Assembly: GCA_037179335.1 (NCBI GenBank)
Contig: JAKZHN010000006.1
Coordinates: 310,001 to 374,000 of the forward strand
From: Cyclaneusma minus
Lineage: Eukaryota; Ascomycota; Leotiomycetes; Marthamycetales; Marthamycetaceae
Length of the DNA: 64,000 bases
Direction of reading: 5' to 3'
Shown here piece by piece: positions 23,381-34,434 of the stretch. The notes beneath the pieces were generated by a model. That model ran no database searches. It worked only from the letters and a program-made list of their open reading frames with translations, and was not told the DNA's origin. The position numbers and the translations under genes were made by a program. Every line of letters starts with the position of its first letter. Position 1 is the first letter of the stretch.

Positions 23381-24405
23381 CCTCCTGAAAACTTCTCTGT
23401 TAATACCCTTGCGACAGCTTCTCTCCCTCAGTTCTGGCTCGCACTGTCTCGTCAATTATGACACTGCTCTACTCTTGATGTTCCCTGGTCGAAATGATCG
23501 CTGTTTCTCATCACCATATCCATGGTCTTAATTCTTCCGCCGCTTCTTGGCATCAAGCGAAATCTGTCTCCGAAGCAGAATGTCGCCGTAAAGAGGCAGA
23601 GAGAAGACACCAGCAGTTGAACAGCCATCTCCTGATTACAATCACATGGAGCCTACTCCTTGGCTTTCAGCATTCAATTTCATCTCGCTACGGTACTCCC
23701 TCGCTCGACATCCGGTTCATGGCAGTATCTTCCTTGTTCCCGTTGCCCATATCCGCCGTCAACAGCAATTCCTTCCAACACATGGTTCTCCCCTACAAGA
23801 CTTTCAAGTTCTTCGCAAAACCCCGTCTTGCAGTTCGGTATTGGAACGATGGGCGTTGTTGCGACTCGATCTTTTCAAGGAATCTGGTAGCTTGCTCGGT
23901 TTGGTTTTTCTGGTTCTTGAAAACAGACAGAGAAATGGTGCAGAGCTATCTGCGGCAGATGGAGATGGACCCCTAGAGCAAGGACTCATTGACCTTCCCC
24001 CTACTCAGTCGGCGCAGACTCTGATAAGCATTAGTGTGCCATCTTTACCTGCGAGCCGTAAGCATTAGATATTTAGCATTAATTCCAAGAGCACTCAAGT
24101 GGGTGCTCATATTCCCCTCAAAAGTTCTCGCTACCCTGCTTTTCTAGTGTGATACAAACGTGACTCGGCCCAGATTCCCCTTCTTGAATAAATTATGAGG
24201 AATTCTGATTTCTATCAGACTAACAACAAAGCTAACGCGAAGTCTATGGTTTACCTATCCTACAAGTTGCCAAATTTCTTTCTAGTTGTTTGTACAGGAG
24301 TATAACGGTATTAACACAAAAGAAGCACATGTTCTGTCCAAACACCCTCCCAAACTCCCCCAGCTTCCCTTCCCCGTGGTCCAAACTCCCCCTCACACAC
24401 CCCAC
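23381..24405. other. Intergenic stretch, no supported gene
   Basis: About 1 kb between the end of copy 2 and the convergent AAA+ gene. Overlapping open frames (for example 23646-24068) show no recognisable domain, mutually contradict each other and have no clear splice pattern. Nothing else is seen here. Confidence 0.5.
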
Positions 24406-27064
24406 CTATTTCCTCCCCCACCCCCCCTCCCCAATCTCCCACCCCGTCCCCCTCTCCCCGCTCTCCCCCACCAACTCCACCTCCACCCCCCCTTTCCCAT
24501 CCCCCTTCTCACCCCCTTTCCCCTCTCCCACCTTCACCCTATACCGTCCCCCATTTACCAAATCCTTCAACACCACCTCCCTCGTCCTCCCCAAACTCTC
24601 AATATCCCCAATCCTTCTTATCGTTTCATCCAAATGTTCTCTAAAGCCCTCCGTATTGACTATATTGCGGAAGGCGCGCTGCATGGGTACGGAATCGGCG
24701 CGTACTTGGGCGTAGGGGGTTATGGTGAAGAGGTTGCTGTGGTCGTAGGAGCGGATGAAGTCGGCGCGGGTCATGATTTGGCGCGCGAGGTGGAGGGGGA
24801 TGGAGGGGAGGGCGTGGGGGTCGGGGGCGTGGAGGTCGGGCGGGGAAAAGGTTGAATTGGATGGTTGGGACGGTGGGGAGGCGGAGGTTGGGGAGGAGGA
24901 GGATGAGTTGGAGGGGTTGGATTCAAGGTTTTCGGCGTCGACGAGGGCGCAGGCTAGGACCATTGCTGCCGACTATGTGCGTGGTCTGTCAGTAAAAACA
25001 AAAGTAAACATGTACATGCTGCTTGAACAGATCTGAGAAGACAGGAATAATCGAAACCGGAACGACAGTCAAAGAAGCACAGTGCAAAAAAAAAAAAAAA
25101 CTCACCGCATATTTCTGCTGATCCATAACATCATCATCCATCTCCTGCCCCAACACCCAACACTGATTCAAAAACCACGTCTTCTCCGTCTCATAAATCT
25201 CATCGCACTTCCCCAACATACTCTCGCTCTTCGCCACCTTATTCAAAAACGTCAGCCGTCCCCCCACCCTCCTATACACCTCCTCAAGCACCCCATGTTC
25301 CGGCGTTTCGCCAAAATATCGTTTTCGGTATTTTGAAAGGGCGGACATGGCTTGGTCTTTGGGCAAGTCGCCGACGGGAAGAACTTCCATGCGCGTTGCT
25401 AGTTGTTTGAGGCGTTCATACACCCAGTAGTCGTCGCTGTTGAAGACGACGGTTACCAGGTTTGCAGCGGCCCATTGTTCGGCGCGTTGTTGGAGGAGCT
25501 CGAGGAGATCTCTGCCGTCTTCATCGTCGCGCAACAAATGCATTGAATTCACAATAAGTATCAATGGTCTAGCCCCTCCCTTTTCATGTCGCATTCTGTC
25601 TCGTCGCCGAAGTGCCACTTTTTCCAACTTGTTGAAGGCGCGTTCGATGTCTAGTAATGCAGTGCTGTCGCGGGGTCCGCGCTCGCTGAAATAGGAGCCG
25701 ATGTAGTCTTCGTGGAATTCGAAGTTGAGCGCTTTGCCGAGACGGATGCGGAAGATTTCGAGGTCGGCGTGGGCTTCTAGCATGCTGACGCCTTCGCCGG
25801 AGATCTTTCTCATGGCATCTAATAACATGCTTGATTTGCCAGTTCCCTTCTCGCCGATTAACAAGTAGTAGTGGCCGGTGGCGGTGCCATTTACGATGGA
25901 GTCGATCTTGTCTTGTTCGGAGCGGCGGATCCAGTGTTCTTCTTCTCCTTCAGAGGATGAGGAGAAAGAGGCGTGGAGGCCCTTGGATTGGGCGGCCAGT
26001 TCGAGGACGGGGTCGCCGGGGGCGAAGGCCTCTTCCATTTTGATGAGGACGAGGTGTTTGTAGAATTTGTGGTAGAGGTAGCCGCCGAGGGCGAAGCCGG
26101 TGCCGAGGACGAGGATGCTGGCTAGGGCGGTGGCGGCTGCTTCAAGCATTTTGGTGGGGATGGATGAGGTGTCATTGGGAGGAGGTGGTGGGCCTTGCAA
26201 AGGATGGCTTTGTCCTTGAGGAGGGGGTGGTGGTGGGGCCTGTGAGGGAGGTTTTTGTCCTTGGGAAGAAGAAGGCGGTGAGCTTTGTGAGGTAGGCTTT
26301 TGTCCTTGGGAAGAAGGAGGTGGTGAGCCTTGCTCAGGAGGATTTTGTCCCTGGGAAAGACGTGATGGCTCTTGTTCAGGCCCAGCGCTGTCTTGCACTG
26401 AAGAGGCCGCAGCATCCCTAACTTTCACGAATCTCACGCCGAATCCTTGGGCTGTGAGCTCTCCCAATGCGTGTTTAGCGTGACCAACAGTTTTGAACCA
26501 CACGTGGCACTTGCATGCGTATTTCTGATTTGGGTCATTGAAGAATCGCTGCTTTCTGTAACCACTCAGCTTCGCGAAGATTGCCACCAGTTCCTCCTTG
26601 GTTGATATGCTCGGGATGTAGAACACGAAAAGAATGTTATATGAGGGATACGAGTCTGGTTGGATCTTTGGTAGACCTTTGTTGACGGGTACTAGTAGTT
26701 GGGTGATATCTTGTGGAGCCGGCCGTACATTCCGATGGTGTTGATCGGGAGCTGATGGAGCTGATGATTTCACTGTTTAACATCAGTATGCGAGGGACAG
26801 ATGAATAGGGGATGGAGATCCAAGTAAGAACGTCTTTGCGACCAAAAGATCACGTGACACAGCAAGTAAACAGAACATCTAGCACTCACCCAACGGCTCC
26901 TTCCCATCCTTTTCACCCCGCTCGCCCACCAGCCTTTGCAGCGGCTTCCCAACCGACGTGGCTATTCCATCCACTCCGCTGTCTGGTCGGCGCAGGGCAG
27001 CTCTGAGTTGACGCAGCGTGAAGGTCGCCTTGCCGCTGATATCGCGACGCAACATTGACGACAT
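24406..27064 (-). CDS. Predicted mitochondrial membrane AAA+ ATPase with RRM-like and C-terminal winged-helix regions
   Basis: Three exons, 27064-26890, 26772-25106 and 24972-24406, with GT-AG introns of 117 and 133 nt; the join gives 802 codons in frame. Residues of about 103-177 look like an RRM fold (ILFVFYIPSIS ... KCHVWFKTVGHAKHAL). A Pro/Gln linker follows with SQGQKP repeats (about 205-258), then one membrane segment (about 270-294, ALASILVLGTGFALGGYLY). Next come a P-loop GEKGTGKS (365-372), a Walker-B-like LILIVNSMHLL (about 462-472) with Asn where Asp is usual, and a tail of about 190 residues with a winged-helix-like part (ADFIRSYDHSNLFTI). The order RRM-membrane segment-ATPase resembles yeast Yme2, an inner-membrane protein; the C-terminal part resembles fungal AAA proteins with a winged-helix tail. 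Mitochondrial location is inferred from the architecture and the basic N-terminus. It is not a proven Yme2 orthologue. Confidence 0.82.
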
Positions 27065-28519
27065 CCCTGATTCCTTCCAGTTCTTCCTCGTCTAGAAATG
27101 CCAGACTTTCAGCATCTCAACTGGCACGTCGCTTTTCGTTTGTGTGGTGATGGCTGCAAAGAAGAGCAGAAAAAGGAGTTGAGCTGAGAAATTGAAGCTG
27201 ACGGGAAACGCGAAAGGAGAATTCTTGGCGCGCCGACGGACTGATTCCTGGCACTGACGCGTACTTTGCGATGATGCGAATTGAACTTTTTATAAACGAC
27301 TTGCTGGACCTTGGAGGTTGACATGAAAGCGAAATGAGATAAACTCAGCTTTTTAAAATAATACACATATGCTCCTGCTTGGGGGTTGTGAATATTTTCA
27401 AAGGTGTTCAGGGGTTAGAGGTTGGGGGCTCGGTTGCTTATCCGACTCGGCTTCGTGCTCTCGCTTCGACGGCAACTGGGAACAAGAAATCGGAAAGTCA
27501 ATTATGGACAAAGTGGTCAGTTTCTCTCTGTTCCGACTTGATTGTGACTTGCATATTTTCATCTATTGTACAACCCCTAGGAGAACTCGTAGTTCGTGCT
27601 ACTTAAAGCCATACATGATTCACCCCTTTCCGAGCGATCAAGTGCAGAGCTCTCGAGACGTTCGAACCTCGCCCGCAAAACATCTCCTGAATGTCATCGT
27701 GTACGCAGAAACGAAATGTTACTTTACATGTTACCTTACTTATGGATTATTGTCTACGTTCAATTCATGAAGTTTATTACTCTCAAGGGCAATTGCCTTC
27801 AAGGTCCCGCGTGGTTGCTAAGGAAATGCACGATCCAGTGCTTGTTCCGTTGCAAGCTCCTTTCCCCAGCAGAAATTATTTCACGTCAAATCATTTCAAG
27901 TATTCTGAGAAAGCCATCAAGCCGAACTCTTGAGCTCCTGACAGTCTGGCGGTGTGATTCGAAGAGGGAGTGATGATGCCTCGTTGAGTCGTTTTAGCAT
28001 GTGCTGGTCGGAGTCCGGACATTGCTCCGTCCCCACATCTAGGTGGAGAAAGCGGCCTGCAGAATGCCATCATACAGCAGCATGGGAATTCAACATCGTC
28101 ATCGTCATTTTGACTTTGGGTTTGAAGCTTCAATTCCAACGTCCAAAATACATCAGAAAGCGTACTTTATTTTGAATAAAAAACACATACTCCAAATCCA
28201 TTGATTAAATAGTCACAGGTATCGGATCTGAGGCATTTTAGGCAGTTGCTCCTGACCGGACTCACCTCTCCCGAAGGTGTTGCGGGGGAGGTTACAGCTA
28301 CGGGCAGCACCTGCACCATCTCGATGGCCATGACATCAGTCGTGTCGCCAGCTAGCCCCCATGCAGCCCTCCCGCGCCTCCTTGTTTTAAAACCACGCAA
28401 ACTCTCCGTCGACCTCAAGCTCCCTCTCCTCTACTCTCGCTCTCAACTCACCATCAACTCCAAAACAACAGAACTCCATCAACTCCGTCCACAAACTTCA
28501 ATTCACCAAATCCACAATC
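27065..28519. other. Divergent intergenic region
   Basis: About 1.45 kb between the divergent starts of the AAA+ gene and the LEA-like gene, which must hold both promoters. Overlapping open frames at 27369-27973 lack recognisable domains and were not accepted. CT-rich sequence (CTCCCTCTCCTCTACTCTCG near 28420) precedes the LEA-like start, as is common upstream of fungal genes. Confidence 0.5.
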
Positions 28520-29098
28520 ATGTCTTCCTTCCTCACCGAGTCCCGCATCATCGCTGCTCGCAGCCTGCGCACCTCTACTGCTCGCTCTGCCATCTCCACC
28601 CGCTCTTTCACATCGACCTTTGCGTCGAGGAAAACCGCTACCGAGACTGTCAAGGACACGGCCAAGACTGTTGACCGAAAGATTGCCGATCGTCTTGTTG
28701 ATGGAATTGAGGCTGGTCGTAAGTAATTCCTGGATCCTTCCATCCTTCACATATTGCCGATGCCATCACTGCCCATTCATTTCTTCTGCAATACTGGCTC
28801 GTCTCTCCAACCTTGGTCCGTTGGAGCTCGAGCTTCAGTCCATGATGATGCTGCTGGCAGTTCAACGGCAACAACACCTGATAAAACAAAGTAAACACAA
28901 GCTAACACCACACCAGAGAAAGTAACCCAGAAAGCCAAAGACGTCGCCGGCATGAAGAGCTCCGAAGCCGCCAGCAAAGCATCCGAGATGTCCTCCGAAG
29001 CCCAAGGCAAAGCCTCTGAGCTGGCCGGCCAGGCTAAGGGCAAGGCTGCTGAGATGAAGGGTGAGGCCAAGGGCACTGCCAAGGCCAACGGTCTCTAA
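28520..29098 (+). CDS. Small LEA-like protein, probably mitochondrial
   Basis: Exons 28520-28718 and 28917-29098 with a 198-nt GT-AG intron give 126 aa. The N-terminus (RIIAARSLRTSTARSAISTR) is rich in Arg, Ser and Ala and lacks acidic residues until the domain begins, as in mitochondrial presequences. The rest is a hydrophilic, Ala/Lys/Glu-rich, heptad- or 11-mer-like region (KASEMSSEAQGKASELAG, QAKGKAAEMKGEAKG), characteristic of group-3-like LEA proteins found in many ascomycetes. Such proteins are thought to protect membranes and proteins during desiccation or stress. The exon join is phase-consistent (GGT C|AG AAA). No other family fits better. Confidence 0.75.
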
Positions 29099-29837
29099 AT
29101 ATCTCGTCACGCATTGTCTTGAGAACCTTGACAAGGAGTTTGGGGGGGCATTTCGAAAGGCTTGTACATTATCATGCATGCATACCGGGAGCATGGGAGC
29201 TTGCGGGATCTGCTATGCGGTTTTGAGGGGATGGACGGGTGATAGGGAATGAATATCAGACGTTCTGAACACTCAAACTTGATGGTTTTCTTGTTTGCTG
29301 CTGTGCTGTGATTCAACGTGATCAAACAACAAACAAGCTGTAGTACTATTATCCCCCTTCTCAAGTACAAGACCACTTCTAGCCACTTGGAAGATGGATA
29401 GACTTATATGAGTTCCTCCGCAAGATTCCTGCACAATAGCTAGAACCTGAGTTGAGATGGTATATACTGGACAGCTATTGCTGTCTCAAGAAGTTTTTCT
29501 CGGAGTTCCTTTCATTTAGGTCCCGTCGTTAGATGCCCAACAGACCTGGCACTTGGGTGACAACTGGCAAGGCCTGGGAGGTTTCATTCTGATCGACAGA
29601 GCGAAGGTGAAGATGAAGGAAGCAAGAAAAGGGGAAAGAGCAAAAGAGTTCTTCCATATCTTCCGGAGAGCAGGCGCGAAAGAAAGCGAACTCTTAAGCG
29701 CGACCGCCTCAGTATTTCTGCGATTGAATCTCTTCTCTTACCAAGCGCGCCTCCAGCTTTCGTGTCAACATTTTGAGACATCTTTACAAACGAATTTCAA
29801 ATCTCGACCACAGATCGTGAACAGCAGATCTTAAAAC
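29099..29837. other. Intergenic region, no gene seen
   Basis: About 740 bp between the LEA-like gene's stop and the MYST gene's start on the same strand. It must contain the first gene's 3' UTR and the second gene's promoter. No domain-bearing frame was found. Confidence 0.5.
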
Positions 29838-31660
29838 ATGGTAGGACGAAAGAGACAGCCACGCGGCTATCGCGGCCGCTTCGCACGCCCAGATACAGCC
29901 ACACCCCGCGCCACGGTCGCGTCACCCTCTGTTCCAGATCTACCTCCACCTTCACAGACGCGCTCCTTGCGATCCGCGTCCAGAAAGAATCCGAGCGATT
30001 CGACATCTGCGGATTCGATTCCAGGAGGACCAGGACCCCTGAAAAGGCTCTCTGACGATCCGCCGACCGGCTCTCCGCCGAAGCGTGCGCGCACTTTGCG
30101 CTTCTCCTCGAAACCCAGCACCGGTCCTGAAAACACGACGAATGTGAATTCGGAGCGAGAACCCCTGGAAACCTCCTCCGGTCCATATACACGTCCACTT
30201 CCAGCTGCCGCTCGTGCTCCTACGCGCGCGTTGCGCTCCTCTACCAAACCGACTCCCGATACTGAATCCTCCGCTGATGGGCTTGCCCCTCGGATCATTT
30301 TGAAAGCCTCGTCCGAAAGGGCAAATATGCCCTCCGTCCTCACTCGCCATCCATCCGTGACACCTTCAGTTACGCCGAGCGCAATCCCAGACTCCGCTGC
30401 ATCTTTCACCGCTTCCTTCGCCTCTACACAGTCTCCGAATGGCACTTCCAGTAAGATATCTGCCGCATCTGCGGGAGCTCCGTCCGCTCCAGTACGAAAT
30501 ATCGATAATGTAGTGTTGGGCAATCTTCTCTTCAAAGCATGGTATCCCAGCTACCATGTTGGGGAGATTGTGGGGAAGGAAGTGAGTGAAGTCGCAAAAA
30601 ACGGGAATTCACATGGGAAGAGTGGAGCAAAGAATGGGCATGTGGGAGATGGGAACGAGGGAAAGATGTTGGAGAGGCTATATGTTTGTGCAAAATGCTT
30701 CAAATATGGCAAGGAATTGACTAGCTGGGTGCCGCATATGCAATCTTGCACGAAGGAGATACCGGGGAGAAAGATTTACGAACACCCGCATGAAAAGGGG
30801 TCAGGCGAGGAGGGGTTCTGGAGCGTTTGGGAGGTTGATGGGGAGGATGAACCTGTGAGTCTTGTTCCCACTACACTATTTCCCACCACATTTTATCTCA
30901 AATTCATAATTCCACAGTTCAGTCTTGGAAAAACTGTTTTGCTAATTTCTGTCCGATCCGTGTCCAACAGCTCTTCTGCCAAAACCTCTCCCTCTTCGCC
31001 AAGCTCTTCCTCGACAACAAGTCCGTCTTCTTCGACGTCAGCGGCTTTCACTTTTTCCTCCTCATCCACACCACCCCCTCCACCGGCGCACAGCAAGTCG
31101 TCGGTTTCTTCAGCAAAGAGAAAATGTCCTGGGACAACAACAATCTCGCCTGTATCTTGATATTTCCTCCCTGGCAGCGCAAATCGCTCGGCTTGCTGCT
31201 AATAGGTGTTTCTTATGAAATTTCGCGAAGAGAAAAACTTTTGGGGGGACCGGAGAAGCCGATTTCCGATTTGGGGAAAAAGGGGTATAGGAGATATTGG
31301 TTTGGGGAGATTGCGAGGTGGTTGTTGGATGTTGGGGCGGGAGATAAGGAGAAGGGGAAAGGAGGGGGGAAGGGGAAGGGGAAGGGATTGGTGGCGACGG
31401 TTACGGTGGAGGATGTGAGTAGGGGGGTGTGGATTGAGAAGGAGGATGTGCTGGCTTGTTTGAGGGAGTTGGGTGAGGTGGGGGTGGTTACTGTGGTGGG
31501 GGGGAGGGGGAAAGAAGGGAGGGTGAGGGTCGATAAGGAGGGGTTGAGGAGGTGTTGTAGGGAGAATGCGTGGGTGGCGCTGGAGAGGGTGGTTGATCCG
31601 GGGGGGTTTGTGGAGGGTTATGGGCTTAGGGGTGAGGGGGACGAGGAGATGGCTGATTGA
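29838..31660 (+). CDS. SAS2: MYST-family histone acetyltransferase, Sas2 type
   Basis: Exons 29838-30854 and 30971-31660 (116-nt intron, phase 0) give 568 aa. Residues 1 to about 215 are Ser/Pro/Thr/Arg-rich and disordered. The MYST domain starts near 'NIDNVVLGNLLFKAWYPS'. It has a C2HC zinc finger (Cys284, Cys287, His300, Cys304), then 'LFCQNLSLFAKLFLDNKSVFF', 'VGFFSKEK' with the usual autoacetylation Lys, catalytic Cys400 in NNLACILIFPPWQR, and the catalytic Glu422 in SYEISRRE. 'NNLACILIFPP..R..LGLLLI' resembles yeast Sas2, which acetylates H4 Lys16 in the SAS complex, more than Esa1 or Sas3, and there is no chromodomain. The acetyl-CoA loop reads QRKSLG rather than QRKGYG. The C-terminal half has long Gly/Lys runs. 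The Sas2 assignment is by motif resemblance; substrate specificity is inferred. Confidence 0.85.
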
Positions 31661-32684
31661 GGGATGGATGATGTGCTCTGATGAGCATTCGTTCTGGGAG
31701 CACAGTCGGAGTCACTGTCCGGAACGCAGGTGGCCAGATCCCGTTTCTTGCCCCGGACTACCACCACTAACTACGACGAACGACTCATCTCGAAGAGATC
31801 GTGGTGGACTGACCTGGCCTCATGAAAGCCATGACTGGCCTTTCGTATCCGATCCCGACCCGCCGATTCGGCATCAGACAACAGCTTCGCTGGATTCTAG
31901 CTTCTTTCGAATATATCCCGCAACATAGCACCGCCTGGATGTCTACTTGGAGAGAAAGTGGCGACGATTATACTGTTCGCCATACGATGTCAAGACCGTC
32001 TGTCTGTCAGATCACATGACCATCCAGCATCCCGCCGGGTAGAGTCATAGAGATGCCAACGACCGCAACTGGCCCGCACAGTTCTCTGACGCAGCGGCCA
32101 TACTCGCAGAGAGTAGTGGAGGATATGGTAATAGTTCCACAGGTTGTGGAGCCGAGGCAAATAACCCGAGTACTAGTATTTGCGGACAGCAGCACTTCTG
32201 GGACTAGAAGGCCCGAGTGAATCAATAATCATCAGATCTTGAGACTGCGCAATATTCTTGGTATTCACCGTGTTCCCAAAACTGCCTTGATTTGCTAAAT
32301 GCTTGGTCCCAGGCTCCCAATCCCAGCTAGACGACGGGTGAACTATGTGAAGCTCGCAGAAAGTATCCAAGCAGCCGCGCTTCAGCGAAGCGAACTTCAA
32401 TGGACGATAGAACTAAAGGAACCTAATGCATGAGCGTCGTACACCGTACTCTATGATTTCGTGCTTCGAGCCCTCATTCGTCGACGTCGCGATCTGAGAA
32501 TCTGGGGAACATACATGTACATGTAATCTGCAACACAATGACGTGACCTCATCGCCTGCATCTCCGAACAAACATCGCGATTCTGGCAAATTCGCATCAT
32601 CTCCACATCGACATCCCTAAGAAATCCCATTTTCAGACAACTACAAAAAAACCAACCCGCGCCGATTCAATTGAGCGACATAAG
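31661..32684. other. Intergenic region, no supported gene
   Basis: About 1 kb between the MYST gene and the next small gene. Short open frames on both strands carry no recognisable domain. Nothing repeat-like stands out. Confidence 0.5.
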
Positions 32685-33274
32685 ATGCAACGACCAGCCA
32701 ATTCCCTGCGCTTAATGGCGCGGCGCGGAGCAATCGCTCAGAGTCCATGTTCGCCACGCAGATTCTCAACTACGAGGGTGAAGCTTGCGTCTGCGGCTGT
32801 ACGTGATCTTTCACCATCTCCATCCTCTGTTTCATTTTCTAAAACAAATTGAAAATTATGCACTTTCTCTTTGCTCTGAAAGACAGAAAGCTCAGTTTTC
32901 AACCACACCGTCATGTGTCCAAAAACCACCATCTAAATCTACTAACACATCCGCAGAACTCCTCCAATCAGCATGGGGCCTCATCTCCCTACGAACCCTC
33001 CAAGCCAGAACAAACCACGCAAGTTCCCTCCAAAGCAGCAAAATCCGAGAACGAAATACGCATTACGGGAAAGCCGAAAGAGGAAAAAGAAAAGATGGTG
33101 GGGAATATGGAAAATATGGAAAATGTGAAGACGATGGCAGAACAGGATGAGGAGGTGAAGGCGAGGTTGGAGGGGAGGAGTGGGGAGGGAGGGGCAAGTG
33201 GTTTGGAGTATGAGAATGGGAAGGCGCCGGGGCTGAAGAGGGGGGTGCGGGATAATATGTTTAGGGTTATTTGA
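32685..33274 (+). CDS. Small predicted mitochondrial protein, function unknown
   Basis: Exon 32685-32798 (38 codons) joined to 32957-33274 across a 158-nt GT-AG intron in phase 0 gives 143 aa. The start encodes an Arg/Ala/Ser-rich leader with no acidic residues (MQRPANSLRLMARRGA) and an RRFSTT motif, which is typical of a mitochondrial presequence cleavage region. The mature part is very hydrophilic and charged (KPKEEKEKMVGNMENMENV), ending in 'GLKRGVRDNMFRVI'. No known domain was recognised. The two-exon model rests on splice sites and a continuous frame; the leader type supports it. It could be a lineage-specific protein. Confidence 0.55.
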
Positions 33275-34434
33275 GAGCTGTGGTGGGATGGGATGGAGTT
33301 TGGAGTGAAGGGTTGTGGTGAGTGTGGATGCCTATCCGGAGATGGGAAGACGGATTTGATGCTGACGGAGATTGTAGGAATTTTAGAACGGTACGAAGTT
33401 ACGAAGCCGGTGGCGGACTCGCGGGGAGAATACGAGGACTGCTTACAGTTAAACAGTTGACGAGAAGAATGAGAGCAATGCAAGCCGAGTTTGTTTCCTA
33501 AGTATTGGAGTTGCTCTGGACTGTGAGATTTTGTATCTATTGGACTGAGTCTGGATTACAAAAGATGCCAGAATGGATGTCTGGAACAGCGAGGAGAGCG
33601 CAGTGATGTTCAAACCAGCTGGGCCGGAGACAATCGCTCCTTTCCTCGCTTCCATCCAAGTCTCGACCAGACAGGCCTTGTGGTGACAATTCTTGTGCGC
33701 TCAGGCTACGACTTGAGAGTATGTTCGATGGACGTGAAGTATTCCTGATTGGGGATTGGGGAATATTTCAGTTACTTGGAGTATTCTTGATTATAGGAGG
33801 TAGTCTCAGTTGTTGGGACGGGAGTATTCCAAATTACCGAGAGAGTATTTTGAATGATTGGGAGTATTCCTAGTTTTTGGAATGTTTTCAGGGTGAGCGT
33901 ACAAGAATTGTCACCATAAGACAGGCTACAGCAAACTTTCCGCAATTGACACTGACAATTGGTATCGACAATAGGCACCTGCGATCGGCACTTGCCCTCT
34001 AGGAGCAAGCGCACACGTGACCACGTGAATCCAGGTCTTGACGTCACAAAGTCGCGTCGACCGTGTCGCGCTTTAGCTCATACTTTAAAGTCCTCGGCCT
34101 TTGTCTCACGCGACTGCCCTCCACTTCCCTCCATCTCTTCTCCATCTTCCATATTCTACTTCCATCTTCACACGAGAAGTAATTCACTGTAAATTCAATC
34201 CATCTCTCCACTCCTCGATCACAAGCCAATCTATCCTCACGGAGATCAACCTGGCCAATCGAGATTGAGGATTCAACCCACCTTCACACTATCGCAGCCT
34301 CCTTTCAAATGCAAGCCTCAAAGCTCACCCGATCTCCAATTCTCGTCTCCCTCCCCTCCCAGTCTCAGTCAACTCGATCTAACCATCTTCACAGCCAGCA
34401 CTCCACACTACTCATACCTGCCAACACCGCCGCA
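33275..34434. other. Intergenic region containing a MITE-like element
   Basis: About 1.16 kb upstream of the gene at 34435. The central part (33677-33918) is an inverted-repeat element listed separately. The last 300 bp is CT-rich (CTCCACTTCCCTCCATCTC and similar), typical of fungal promoters and leaders. An upstream in-frame ATG at 34309 would add 42 residues to the next protein. Confidence 0.5.
33677..33918. mobile_element. MITE-like inverted-repeat element
   Basis: GGTGACAATTCTTGTGCGC (33682-33700) is the reverse complement of GCGTACAAGAATTGTCACC (33897-33915) with one mismatch. AGACAGGC stands outside both ends (33669-33676 and 33919-33926), consistent with an 8-bp target duplication. 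The interior has five GGAGTATTCC-like motifs. No coding capacity. An 8-bp duplication suggests a hAT-type MITE, but the outermost 3-5 bases of the two ends do not match well. Confidence 0.65.

Noticed and set aside
23494..24068. Overlapping open frames downstream of copy 2
   Set aside because: Competing frames of similar length with no domain or clear start context.
27369..27973. Overlapping plus-strand open frames between the AAA+ and LEA-like genes
   Set aside because: Different frames overlap heavily, with no domain, leader or splice logic; more likely promoter DNA.
34309..34434. Upstream in-frame ATG as the start of the gene at 34435
   Set aside because: The 42 extra residues look like translated leader (Ser/Gln/His-rich), and the downstream ATG has the better start context (CGCAATGGCC).
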